Shown here piece by piece: positions 36,872 to 49,445 of a stretch of DNA of 64,000 nt. The stretch's first letter is position 1. Every line of letters begins with the position of its first letter. Source of the stretch: Astropecten irregularis (taxonomy: Eukaryota > Echinodermata > Asteroidea > Paxillosida > Astropectinidae). The DNA is taken from assembly GCA_963971285.1 (NCBI GenBank), contig OZ020260.1, forward strand, positions 14,852,798 to 14,916,797, given 5' to 3'. The translations under genes were made by a program, and so were the position numbers. The notes below the pieces were generated by a model, which worked only from the letters and a program-made list of their open reading frames with translations, searched no databases and was not told the origin of the DNA.

Positions 36872-36894
36872 ACCCTAACCCTAACCCTAACCCT
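36872..36894. repeat. Short interstitial telomere-type repeat
   Basis: The plus strand reads CCCTAA three and a half times in tandem (ACCCTAACCCTAACCCTAAC...). The vertebrate-type telomere motif TTAGGG is common to many animals. The tract is too short to indicate a chromosome end and may come from break repair or telomeric insertion. Confidence 0.85.
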
Positions 36895-38660
36895 TGATAT
36901 TACTGACCAGACATTGGCAATACAATAAACAAACAAACAAATAAATAAACAACAAACAAACAATAAAGTCTGTAAAACCTTTGACAAGTGGCAAAAAACC
37001 ATGGCCACCTGTGTCATTGGCCTATCCCACTCTCTTAAGGAGCAACATCTCTTGGCTCATGATGACAAAAACTTGTATGTACAGCGTCTCTCAAGATGCA
37101 ACAGGTACAGTGTACAACGTTTGTTATTTTTGGAAGACGATGATGTTGTCTTTCTGGGGAATTTTGTTACTTTTGGAAGACATTGTTGTCCTTCTGTGCC
37201 AATGTTGGTTCTGTTTGGCTAGCCTAGGACCAGGAGACCAATGTTAAAGGCAACCACTGCATGTAAACACACTTTCCCTTTAATAACTCCATCGATGCAT
37301 ACAAGCAATCACATACACAACCAACCAAGATCCATTTTCACGGTCAATCCGAGGCAAATAAAAACCCCTCTCCTCCATCCCCCCTCCCTCTTTGCCATCC
37401 TTATACCCACCCAGTCCAGCCATCAACCTCCCCTCCCCCTCCCCCTACTTCCCAACGTTTGTCCAATCTACTCCTGAACACCAGACGGAATAAATTCTGC
37501 TTGACTGTATGTACGTGGAGGCATCGCAGTGCAGCCTAGTCTGTAATATGATGCGGGAAGAGAAAATCAATATGGACACGGACCGTATGTGAGCGACGAT
37601 GGACACTGCTTTCAATTTTTCTTCTTTTTTCCTCTTTTACTTTTTTTTTTTAATCTGAGAAGTCGGACAGCACGTCGGCAAATTTGAACATGCCTCATAT
37701 CTCGGTTGAGGAGTCTACACTTGGCCAAAGAGTCACGCACGAGTGGTTGGTTGGTAAGAAAGATATATCCTTGGGGTTGGAATTCAGCCAAACATTTTAC
37801 CGACCAAATGACTATTTTTGATGAATTTGTTTGAATAAGCCAAAACAACAACAAATCCGACGAAAGAAAGCGACTTTTATTATTTACAGCCTAGCTACAA
37901 TGTACATGTAGGAGCTATGTATTACTATGTACATGTACAATGAACTTCAATTTGGGGCTTATAGTTTCAACTCTGCCCCAGTTCACAGAATGTTGTACAA
38001 GTGTACAATGTACATGTTCTTGTACTATCAAATAGTTTAAGGAATTAAACAGATTCATTAGGGATCCACGCCAAACAGAATGAACAGAGAACCACATGGA
38101 TACTGGACATTGTGTAAGAATTATAGCCAGGAATGCACACAGATTTATAGTCAAAATGCCTGAGAATGGGAATGCACATTGTACTTGTAAGCAAAAATAT
38201 CCTCAAAATAATGTGTATCACTGAATGCACCTACATGCGTATGTGAAACTGATATGTGTACGAACCGTACACACCTACACGTCAATGTACTGTACATGGT
38301 GTATCTAAGCCTGTACATGCAAATTATTACATGTATTAAGTACATACAGTATACTTCCTGTTGGAACTAGCTGTTTTTATTAATAGCGCATCTTGTATTC
38401 CTAAAGACACGGATACACCTCCGTCAAAGTCAATGCACTCTGAAACCCAACACAATAGAGGGTTAAAGGTTAAATCTAATAATATGCACTGTAACAACAG
38501 TATTTATTCAAAATGAATACACATACACATACATGTACATTGTACATTATTCACAATGAGAGATTGAAGGTGCAGTCACGGAAATTCCACACATAAAAAA
38601 GGCCTTTTATATTTTGATTTTTGAGTTTTTGTGCAAGCAACTACAAAATTGAGTAGTTTC

Positions 38661-38693
38661 CTGATGATGACTAGAGCAGGCTAGTCAAAACGT
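38661..38693 (+). other. Degenerate hammerhead-ribozyme-like core
   Basis: CTGATGA is followed by a 6-bp stem GACTAG / CTAGTC with a 6-base loop and then AAAACGTT. A type I hammerhead needs CTGANGA, stem II, then GAAA. Here the G is replaced by A, so activity is not expected. The resemblance to hammerhead-bearing Penelope-like elements or retrozymes is an inference. No flanking retroelement ORF is visible. Confidence 0.35.
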
Positions 38694-40767
38694 TGAGACC
38701 TTACGAGAAGTGCGAACGAAATAAGAAGTGCGAATGTATGAATGATTCTTACATGTACATTGTGTTTCCGCAAACTGATTCACAAGGTCTACAAGTGTGT
38801 CGACATTGAGGAACACATTTGTACATACATGTACTGTGTAGTCTTCATAAAACACAACAGACATCATAAATGATGAAGGCACAAAAATGTACATATACCT
38901 ACATGTGTACATTACTGTAGTACAAACAAGTTCTCCCTCCTAATATGCATCAATTTCACTATGACTCTGTACCTACCCCCAATGCATCCTTCTACAGTTA
39001 TTAACCCAAACCTATCCCTCATTGTGTCTTCTCATCTCCTAATGGTAGAAGACATTGATGCCTCATCTTCCAATCGAAGCAAACCCTCTTCACACCCTAG
39101 CTACTTCAATTAAGTGTAGCCATCCCCCAACACTATTTTATTTCGTTATTTTTAAAATGCCTGATGAAAAACACGGTAATATAACATTGAACAAGGCAGT
39201 ACACATGTAGGTCTGATGAGCTGTCATGTACAATATGAATGAGTGACAGGCGTTTTGAGTCATATACAGATTCAGGTCCAGAATGTGTAGACCCCAGTCT
39301 GTATTATCCTGACAAATCTTGTCCGATTCATTTCTTTTCCCCTCTGCAGCAATTTGGCAATCAAGGGGTGAGTATGGGTATTCCCAAGAGCTTATCTTAT
39401 TTTATTATTTTGTTCATAGTTAGTGTTACACGTTGACTCTGGCTGTTGCTTACAGGAGACTGAGTCAGATGGCCAATGGGCAAGGGAGGGGGACAGGGGA
39501 GGGGGTAAGAGGGAGAGGGGATAAAGAGGATTTGTCACATGGTCAGGGGATCCATGCATGAGGGTATTTGGTTGTTCAGTTGTTGGCAGTTATGGATGAC
39601 AATGAGAGATGAGAGGTAGGGTAGATTGAGGGAAACTCTAGGCGTGTTTCCAAATGGGACGATTTGAAAGGCCGTGGGAAGGAGGACATGATGTGAGCCA
39701 TCGTGATTAATGTATGAGAAAGTCATCGATGCTGGGTTTTATGTTACAGTCTCTCGGCACACTTAGCAACATGAACAAAATCCATGAGAATCTGGATGTA
39801 TCCCGTCTTAATTGATGGACTAGAATATTGATAAAATGCACCCTTCCATTTATTTCACCACTCTCAAATTTTCCAATTTAGCACTGAAAAGTACATCTAC
39901 AGTAATAAAATTGAAAATTAAACTTTTAAGTTTCAGTAAGTGTAATTGCCACATGATTAACAAGGCAAAGATTCTCACACACTCCTATAAAGCAGTCAAA
40001 CCAAAGCACTTTGTAGGAGACCTGTCAGCATGGACACCACTGGTGTGAGTTTGGACAATCTGGGGCGTGTGGTAACCCATACTTTAGCAGGTGACCGGTC
40101 CACCTGTCCAGTGGTCTCCTGACACATCCTGGTTGCAGTGGTTGGGCAGGGAACCAGTCTAGGGGTCTAAATACGGATCTGACACCTCGCATGGGCAGGA
40201 AAATGGAGAGAAAGAGGGTACCGGTGACTTGGGTCATATGTGTGTATGGACAAGATCCTACAGGTGGCTGTACAGTCATATTACATCAGGATATTTTGGT
40301 CCACATTCTTCTCTCTAATGGTGTTCCAAAAACCAAACTTAGAAAGACATATTCATACATGTATGCAAACTGAAACAAAATACATTCCACAACCACATTA
40401 CAAATCAAGTGCTTCATATTTGAATTCAGCCTTTGCAGCTTCTGCCCTTAGGGTACGCTGTTAAGAGCATACATGTACATGAAGTATGGCTGAGGATGGT
40501 TACTGTTCATATGATGTTACTACTAGCCAAACTACTTCATAGGGCTCTTGAGAAGCTGCTCGTTCCCCCATGGGTGGATGAAATTCATTTGGACTGTATA
40601 ATTCAGGAAGGAAGAATTGGGAGGGAGGAATGGAAGGGGCTGATTGAGGCATGGAGGAAGGGGACATGCGATTGCTGTACAAGTACAGACCTGAATGAGT
40701 AATAAACATTTCCAATCATTATATTACTGCATTTATACAATGAGTATCAGACATGAAAACAGGCAGA

Positions 40768-40907
40768 TGGTGCCCTCACTGTTTATTATTTTGGTCAATT
40801 CTATGAATGTTCACTGCCTCAGTGGCCCTAGTCATTGCCTAGTGTTTCTTGTGTGCCTTGTCAGTATTCAGGTGCTCTTGGTAAATGCCTCAGTGTCCCT
40901 GGTCAGA
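40768..40907 (-). repeat. Degenerate 21-bp minisatellite, locus D (inverted orientation)
   Basis: Reverse-complement units are recognisable: CACTGCCTCAGTGGCCCTAG, TCATTGCC, CAGGTGCTCTTGG and ATGCCTCAGTGTCCCTGGTC. Spacing is near multiples of 21 but copies are much diverged. Confidence 0.6.
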
Positions 40908-41504
40908 ACAGAATGCTACAAATACCTTAAATAATTTGTTCAATATAAAATTAAAATGCAAGAGATGTATCATCAACAAAATACATACACCAGCATTCAT
41001 ATTAAAATGAACATGAATGTACAGTAGTTCCATGAATATAACAGAGCACTACTGGAAATTGGTCTGGAGTCATTAAGCACTGTACTGTACATTGTACTAG
41101 TAGTCGACTCATCCATTAATTCAAAGCCTTGATATAACTCAAGGTTTAACTTTGAAAAAAGCAGACCTGTACATGTACACTGGGAATACAAAGAAAGAAA
41201 TTACTAAGTATGTTGTACAATGTACAGTGTATGTAGACCTACATGTACGTCTGTCCTCCCTACATGTACATGTACAGTGTATACCATTCAGGCAGCATCC
41301 CATACTCATACTCTAGACGAACCATGGATGTACATTTTTTTCTCTAGTCTCGTCCACTGGAAAAATCAATAAATGATTCATACATGTATGTTTTTCTTGT
41401 TCCTTCTCCTTAAGATTTGATGACAAGCTGGGGTCAAGGGAAGAGTGAGCGTACATCGGAGGAGAGGGGTTTTTCTTTTCAGCGTTGGACTGTCAAACCT
41501 CAGC

Positions 41505-41775
41505 TGGGGGGAGGGGGGAGGGGGTGGGGGGGGGAGGGGGGATTTCTATCAAGCCAAGCCTAGCAGCTAGGCTTAACTTTATGGTCCAGAGCCTGGCTCG
41601 ATCGGGAAAAGGCACTGGATGTTACATTGTGTGTGTTCGTGTTCGTGCAAGTGTTCAAATCATGGGAATGGGAGAGATGTACACTGTACACTTGAGTACA
41701 ATAAGACTGTTTCATTTCGTTTGGGGTGGGGTAGGTGGTAAGGGGTAGGGGGTAGGGCATAGGGGGTGGGGGCGA
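41505..41775. repeat. Two G-run tracts with quadruplex potential
   Basis: At 41505-41541 the plus strand is almost continuous G interrupted by single A or T. At 41725-41778 it reads like GGGGTGGGGTAGGTGG, AAGGGGTAGGGGGTAGGG and GGGGGTGGGGGCGAGG. Each has more than four runs of three or more G. They lie in the ABL intron, G-rich on the non-template strand of the plus direction. Confidence 0.8.
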
Positions 41776-44215
41776 GGTGACATGACATGCCAGTGTTTTT
41801 AAAGCAAATTTCTTTCTGATGAAATCGATGTTCTTTTTCCAATTCTTGAAAGGAAAATTGCATTGTTAGCCATTACTATTAAATACAATCAAGAAACAAG
41901 TACACTGTATCACTTTGTATGCGTGAGAACTGAAAACAAATTATTTAAAAACAATTCAAAAATTATACACTTAATACAGTGTACAATGTGCATGTTCATG
42001 TGCAGTGTATATTCTTAGTATGCAGATGTACGTGTTATATATGGTTTATAGATAATCAAATAAATATGCTGAGTATGTTGACATTGTCAAACCATGCACT
42101 GTATACGTGTACATAGACTTAGTCAAATCACATTTCATCCTAATTGGATGATATCTATTTTTAATCTGGGAGGGTCGTGCTTTCTGCATTGGCCAGGATA
42201 AATAACACTAGTTATCAATTTTCAAGCCACAAACATGTATCACATGTAAAAATAGATACATGATACAAATGGGAATGTTTGCACTTTGCAGCATCAACAA
42301 AACTGCAAAAGTTTCTTACCATTATAGGCCATAAGAACCATTCTATTCACATTTTGTACTTTTGATGACTCGACTCCTAAATTCAATGCGCAACGTATTT
42401 TCCCATTTTGGATGCTGAATTCAAAGAAATGCATTATTTGCATTTAGTAGAGGAAATATTTCATCATGATCAAATAAAATTAATCCTAGAACTAACCAAG
42501 ATTGTATTGCAGTAGATTGTATGGAGCTTGTTTACTCAATAAGGGAAAAACCCAGCTGCATGCACGGATTACATGTCAGCACACTGCACACAAAAGATCA
42601 GGTACATGTACATGTACATTACAATGCTTACACTTCCTTTTAATAGTTTTATTCACATTCAACAAGAAAGTCGAGGTCCATTGTGATAGGTGTGCAGTAT
42701 ACAAGCCTGTATAAAGGTTAAGGAATAAGTATTACTAAAATGCGAACAATATATACCAGTACCAGTTCTTCTATAACATCAGTAACTTTTAGCCAATATC
42801 ACAGCTGTTGTGTAATACATGTGAAAGACTTTCTAGTTTGCACAGGTATACAGGTGTATGTAAATTAGAATTTCCATATTCATGAGCAAAACTGTGATGT
42901 CACACAAACTTGTATCAAGTGGCTGTGGGCCAATTGACCTGCGCAAAAAAAGTTGACACAATCTTACAAGGAATCTTACTTCTCTATTAGTCCATCACTG
43001 TACATGTAAATATGCCTGCCCTTCAGTCAACCAGTGGGCCAATTTGTTTGCCAAACCATCTCAAATATCAAGTTTTCACTTTCAGTTTGTTTCAATTTTC
43101 CCTGATACTGTAGATCCCTGAAAACTTGTGCATGAAAAGCGGCTTATTTGGTAAAGACATACAACGACCACCTTATCTTGCTTTTCAAAGGAGACTTGCC
43201 ATTTAGTGTATAAATAACTGAATTCATCGTACACAGTTTATGCATAGAATGTGCTTGATTGACTTATGCACAACCAGGAATCCTTTAAAAGCACCAGCAC
43301 AAATCCCATTGACCTTGTGACAATTCCTTGGGATTTTCCCACGCACTAGTCACTGATACAAAGTGCAAATAGAATCTACAGGCGGGATGTGAGATAAGGG
43401 GGTGCGGAAGCAAATGCCCATGAAAATATAAGGAATGCATGCACAAAAACCAAATGATCTCCAACATACATACATTTGATGCAAGAAAACAGTTTTGCTT
43501 TTAAGAGACGGTATGTTTGTAGGCCAGTCGTAAAGACGGTATGGGGTAGGGGTATGTATTGTTGGCCTGTTGTAAACTCACGAGGGCCCCTACCAAGCAA
43601 CCATCCAATGTGTAAGGATCGCTTTTCAATCGGTCGACTCAGTCACTTGTTTGGATTGCATCAAATGTAACAATGGAATTCTTTAACTTGGCATTACCTG
43701 GGCCTACATGTAGGCCTATTTTCCATTTTATTATTTTTTAAATTCCAAATGTTATTACTGCAAGCCTTCAGACTTTTGTCAAATATCAACTGCCTGGAAA
43801 ATGATTGAGAAGTTTGGATAAAACTTGTAACAAATAGAATAGGTACAACTGTAAATGTAATGTGTGAAATTGCATGTACCGCACATAATGCATACTATAG
43901 GCGGATAGGCCTATACTCTACACTGCCACTACCATACATGTACCTGTGAGGTTTTTTTAATAAATATCTGATCACTCAACACAATCCACACAGACAGGAT
44001 GTTGGGAGCTTAAACTGCAGAGCACTCTGGTACTTTAGGCTTGTTTTTTATCGCAATGACACTTCCATAGTCAGATCATTTTGTCAGGAAGTGAAATGGC
44101 CGAGCTGAAGCAATGACACAGTATGATGGGAAAGTGAAAAGCCATAGAGATGCACTGATAGGAAGCTGACCAACCATAGGATGATAGGACGATTATCCCA
44201 ATCAAATGACTGTAC

Positions 44216-44391
44216 CTCAATATTATACATACTCCAAAAAGACTAAGGGAAGCCATTTTTGGTTCTATATTTCGTTCTTTATTCAGAACATCTTCAGGAA
44301 TGAAGGTTCCTGAAGATGTTCTGAATAAAGAACGAAATATAGAATCAAAAATGGCTTCCCTTAGTCTTTTTGGAGTATGTATAATATTGAG
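44216..44391. mobile_element. Near-perfect 176-bp palindrome (foldback)
   Basis: The left arm starts CTCAATATTATACATACTCC (44216) and the right arm ends with its inverse GTATGTATAATATTGAG (44391). Arms of about 80 bases differ at one noticed position (GGTTCTATA versus GATTCTATA in the corresponding strand). The centre is CTTCAGGAA TGAAGG TTCCTGAAG. No ORF. Such high arm identity suggests a recent origin. Confidence 0.9.
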
Positions 44392-46436
44392 TTATCTGAA
44401 TATTATCAGTGGATCACCATCTGGTTTAAATGACTGTACAATGTCTATTATGACATATATGCACACAGCTTGTATGTATGTACCCTAGTACTAGTAGTAG
44501 CTTCAAAGAGTCAATGGCTCTGTGCACAACCCGCAGAGGGGGCCATTTTCCAATACACATACAGTGTACATTATTTAAAAAGATTGTACAACATGGATAC
44601 ATGTAGATTACAATTTGCAATGGACTCAGGACTGGCCATAGAGACCAGTCATGATGATTATGTGGGTTCAATGGTTCAGTTTGGCCTACTGGGCATATCA
44701 TATACAGTATTAGAGAGGGTTAATGATGTATGTAAATGTACAGGAGACTAGCCCGGTGGACGACTAGTTTGAAAGAATAAAGTTATAATCCCTACAAATG
44801 TTCACAAATTATGTAGGCATAAATGTAACACAGTACAATTTCAGTATTAAATGCCTCTTTACTGCATAACATACATAATGTATTTGTACTGTACGTGTAC
44901 ATGTAACTGAACACCGCACTTGTCCACAATTTTTCCTGTGGCTTTTATCTCCTTGAATCACCCTGGTGACGAGGCATGAACCCAGGAATACCACAAGCCC
45001 AGCAATATCAACATGACCAAGGTATTTATGAATAATGTTGCCCACATAATGTGCAACACAGTGTGTGATAGGGCCTGTATATCAAGGGTTTGGCATGTCA
45101 TGCATACAGAATGTGATGTATCATTGTATGTAGGTCAGTCCTCTATCTTTGGGACACGATTCATGACGATGTCCTTATTCCTTCCATTACCTTGTACCAT
45201 CCATTATCCTTTCCATATACATGTAAATGAGTACACATCAACAGCTGCTTTTCAAATCAGGGTTCAAATCAATCTGCACATTTAATGGGAAAAGACACTG
45301 GTATGACATATGTAATTAGGACACACTTATAACAGACACTAGTGTAATGGATGTTGAAAGTTCATGGACACAACATGGACGCTGTCACAAATACAGTTCT
45401 GTATCACACCGCAACCTGGTGGAATGACCCATGTACACATACAGGTCATACTGTACGACATGTACAGACTTGTTTGAGATCTTTATTTGAACCAAAGGAA
45501 ATAAAACTGTTATGGTCTTTTTACTCTTTTACAATCCCATGAATGTGCAGAACATTCCTGGGTGTTGTATTCTGAACAATTAAATGAAGTTCATATTTAT
45601 TAAAAGATATTTGTGTATATGTACGACATTACACATCTTGCACAGGGCCCAGTTTTGCTTAACTTGCACAGCTTATTAGAATTCTGCACACGGTAATACA
45701 TGAACATCATTCTTCGCTTCAGTTAACACAGGTTAAGCCTCAAATTTCCATGCCAGTTCAGACAGGCAGAAATTCTCAACAACACACTCCAAAATCTTTG
45801 TAAACAAATAATCCATGAAATAGGATCTACACACTGTAGTTTCAGCACAGGATTTGATTTTCTGGTTTTGTAAGCATCACAAAGACATTGGCCTGGATCA
45901 TATCAGATGTTTGCAATTTTCTGGAAATTCATTGACTTCCTGTAGGAATGAGAAGTCCAACGATCAGCTCAAATATCAAATGAAAATACACCACCCAACA
46001 ACCGGCCTATACATAGACTCATGTATAGTACACTGTACAGTGTATTGGTGTTTGCAAAACTTACAAAACAGGAAGTAGTTCAGAAAAAAAAATTGGTAAA
46101 GAATAAGAAGACAAAAAAAAAAAATTGTGCGATATGAAAGGAACTGGTTTTGGTGTCTACTGCCGCAGAGAATAAAGTCCAACCCTTTACCTGAACATTA
46201 TGGCTCCTCAGGCTCATAATTATGATAGACTGTGAATTCAAATTTAGATCACATTGTGTATGTAGATCTCATGTGGCCATTAGGCCTATATGAGTCAAAC
46301 ACCTTTCTGATAATTTTAGAAAACAAAGATCACCAGAAATTGAAAGCAAGACTTTAATTTACATGTAAGTGGATCATGTACGTGTACTCCCCCCCCCCCT
46401 TCACAAAAAAAAAGAATAATAAAACAGTAGCCTAAA

Positions 46437-46500
46437 TGCATAAAGTTAGGAGGGCCTGACACGTTTCGATCCTATCAGGATCTTTATCAAAGGCAGAGAA
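46437..46500 (-). repeat. Interspersed repeat end with GATCGAAACG motif
   Basis: On the minus strand: AAAGATCCTGATAGGATCGA then AACGTGTCAGGCCCTCC. A related copy is at 13203-13247. GATCC and GGATC can pair around CTGATA. The CTGAT...GAAACG pattern is like the 3' ends of some retroelements, but the hammerhead core is not intact. Confidence 0.5.
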
Positions 46501-47424
46501 GTGGTATGATACTGGCTTGTGGACGGATGTGATGATTGCATCAAGTGATGTGCCATCCAGATTCCCTCTCAGCCTCTTAGGTGTAGTTCACTGTGTGACG
46601 CAGGTCAGATCAGAAGAATCGCAGGAAGATTAGCAAATTGATCGGTGCCAGACATACCTAACCTCCCTCAGGACTACACATTACACAGCGATGGGATGAT
46701 TGGAAATTAATTGCAACATGTACACAGACTACACTGATGTACATGTAGCTGCAAGGAATACAACCACCACATTAATTAATACACAATGAATGCATATATG
46801 TGATGCGATCTGGGAAAACCCGTCGGATGTCGCCGAACCCGATTTTGAGAAAATCGAAAAATAGTCCCAAAAGAATTTTTTTTGACAATTTCATTTTTTG
46901 ACCCAGGTTTGTTCATTAATATCCAAATTATCATTTCGTAGAATTTCTAGTGCAAAATCATACTGTTTTATACAAAATGTAGTTTTATGATGACGGGTGA
47001 TTCAACGCCGTAATTATTTTTGGTATCCGCCATTTTGTTTGGAAAGGACAGCGGCGGCCGTATACTTACATGCGCAACAGCGATCATAACTCCACGGTAC
47101 TTTATCGTACATATGCCTGAATCATACACCAAAATAAAGCCTAATCACTGTTGAACAAGGTTATTATCAATCCGCGTTCGTGTGTATTATTACATGACAC
47201 ACAGCGAGGGTTTTTTGTGCACGTTCAATGCTGTATGTCTGACTGACCTTGCGACCAAGTTTTTCGACACCTCGCTCAGCTGCTTCTATTTTTACATGAA
47301 TTCCCCAGTAGTTTTATCGCTATATTTTCTACATTTGGTGCTCATAGAAAAATGGGGATATTTTGTGACTCATGAACTGTGGTTTGGTGATAACTTTGAG
47401 ATGTTCTGAACTTATAAAGTAAGT

Positions 47425-47694
47425 TTGAACGACGGAGTGCGAGCTCCGTTTGCGTGTTGGACTTGCGATCCAAGATGGCGGCCTCCACGGACTCGGAGTC
47501 GAAAATGTACGACAAAAGTTGCTGCTTGTTTGGAATTGGATGAGAATAGAAGGCTGAATTTGCAGTTCTTAGATGATCAAGCTTTGAAAGAGGCCATAGC
47601 TGATTATTTCACAGCTAGAGATGCTAGTGATCATTCAGATGTGAAGAGATTTTTTATAAAACATGATGGGGATACCGTCAACGCGCAACGATAG
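47425..47694 (+). CDS. Short ORF inside the TIR element, function unknown
   Basis: Downstream of AAGATGGCGGC the frame reads through CLELDENRRLNLQFLDDQAL, KEAIADYFTARDASDHSD and KRFFIKHDG before a stop at 47692-47694. An in-frame start within this segment is uncertain, and a separate ATG at 47475 (MAASTDSESKMYDKS) is in another frame, joinable only by splicing or a frameshift. The acidic, leucine-rich peptide resembles N-terminal segments of proteins carried by DNA transposons, but I cannot name the family. Confidence 0.35.
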   Translation: MNDGVRAPFACWTCDPRWRPPRTRSRKCTTKVAACLELDENRRLNLQFLDDQALKEAIADYFTARDASDHSDVKRFFIKHDGDTVNAQR

Positions 47695-47929
47695 TTATAG
47701 TACTAACGTTAGGCTACCGCTAGTGATCATGTTGACGTGATAAGCGAGGCTGGTTTAGATGAATATCACCACGATCGAGGTTTGTTTGGGTCCAAAATTG
47801 AAATCTAGTAGTGTTCAATTTTTCTTTGTTTATATCCCTCAGGCTTTGGCCCAATCAGCCTATCAAAAATGTTGACTATTAATAATAACAAATTGTTGTA
47901 CTACGGAAGTCCTTCTACTATACTGGTAG

Positions 47930-48190
47930 GTCAACTCGTACGCCAATCAACTCGTACACTGTTTGGTCAACTCGTACGCTGTCAACTCATACGCCGACCA
48001 ACTCGTACGCAAACCAACTCGTACGCTGACCAACTCGTACGCCACTCAAATAATTAAATCAATTTTTTTTTTGAGGGGCTGGTCGCTTTTTTATTAGTTT
48101 TTTTTTAATCCTTCAAATTGAGAAGAAAAGTCATTTCATTGGTCGGCGTACGAGTTTGTCGGTGTACGAGTTGGACAGCGTACGAGTTGA
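47930..48190. repeat. CAACTCGTACGC module cluster with inverted half
   Basis: Seven modules of the type CAACTCGTACGC (with variants CGTACAC and CATACGC) lie at 47930-48047, spaced 13 to 20 bases. After an interval of about 95 bases there are three inverted modules GCGTACGAGTT at 48143-48190. The core CGTACG is itself palindromic. The arrangement lies inside the TIR element and could be a nested foldback or a transposase-binding array. Confidence 0.85.
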
Positions 48191-49188
48191 TGTTAGGTGT
48201 GTGCCCCCATCATGAGGAACGTCAGAGTGACTCAAACACTAAAGTCCATCAAATTAAATCAATCAAACTCATACAAATTGCATTTCCAACACTACACTCA
48301 CAGTTATTATTAAACTTATAATGCTTTACTTGGCCTCCCTCTTATGGTAAAAGGGGACCACGCCCCTAAAAAGGAAGGTTGTAGGCGTTGCCGGACACAA
48401 GAATGTGGGTTTTATACTTTTTAACAGATACATATCGGTACGATTCTACCCAAACCTCCCCAAAGTGGTTGTATAATGTTATTACAGCTGTTATAAAGGT
48501 TCTGTCAATCAGTGAAATTGTCCTGGTTATGAGAAGTATTCCTTTTATACTTTAAAGCTTTATTTCTCAAAATGAGGCGAACCAGTTTCCCGAACTTCAT
48601 GGGAGCATAACCTGACTTGTGGACATCCTATAATTATAAATAAAGCAGTTTTGGAAAGAACAAGACTTCCACTTTAATTTGATGTACATAACTGAAAACT
48701 GAAAAAAATCACCATGTGAAGGGTTTTCCCAGATCACATCACATATTGTACACTGCATGTAGGCCTACTGTACATGTACATGTACATGAACCTCATCGCC
48801 TCTTGTATCAGTAAAGTCACACATCTTTTTTCCCCTAAGGCGAAACAAGCTATATTATGTAAAAGCCTTCAGCAATTTAGAGAAAGAAAAAATCAATCCA
48901 CAATGAGCAGTACAAGGGAGATAATTTCTTTTCGGAATACAAAAAAAAAAAGATGAGCGAAATGTTTTGTATGATTGAGGCAGGGCATGTCTTGAGGCAG
49001 GTTACCGGTGTGTCTCCCTGTAATTAGCAAAGGAAGAGCCTGCGGAACGCCAGTGGAATGCAGCAGCCAATTTTGAATCAATTTTTTCGGGATGCAGAAG
49101 TCCAGCTGGACAACTGGGAAAAGGTCAGTTCAATATCCTCCAGACCAGACCGCCTTGCCACTGCAAGACTCAATTTCCAAAAACCTGA

Positions 49189-49445
49189 CCAGCAGGGGCC
49201 AATTTCATAGAGCTGCTTTAACACCAAAATGTGCTTAAAAGCACCAAAAACCTTGGTAAATAAAATCAGTATGCCAGACAAAACTCCATGTGAATGTTAT
49301 GCTCAGCAAACAATGGCCAAATACAAGTCAAAAACAGTAAACATCGCATGGAAATTTGGTTGTAATCCTGTTTGAACAAGGAAGACTTTTCTTGATGTCA
49401 AAGCAATTTTTGAGTTTAAGCATCTATGAAATTGGCCCCTGCTGG
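49189..49445. mobile_element. MITE with 22-bp perfect inverted ends
   Basis: CCAGCAGGGGCCAATTTCAT plus AG at 49189-49210 is exactly matched in inverse by CTATGAAATTGGCCCCTGCT plus GG at 49424-49445. Subterminal GCTTTAA and TTTAAGC segments extend the pairing. The core of the ends (GGGGCCAATTTCATAGAGC) resembles that of the MITEs at 16.75, 32.8 and 57.85 kb. No ORF. The perfect ends suggest recent activity. Confidence 0.9.

Larger units (their letters stand above)
46796..48746. mobile_element. DNA transposon-like element of about 1.95 kb with 26-bp TIRs
   Basis: The left end (46796-46821) reads ATATGTGATGCGATCTGGGA then AAACCC. The right end (48721-48746) is its inverse with one mismatch (T for C). 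The interior holds a short ORF (47425-47694), a CpG-containing promoter-like stretch with AAGATGGCGGC at 47472, and a cluster of ACTCGTACGC modules. No transposase domain is recognised, so it is probably non-autonomous or decayed. No clear target-site duplication was found outside the ends. Confidence 0.75.
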
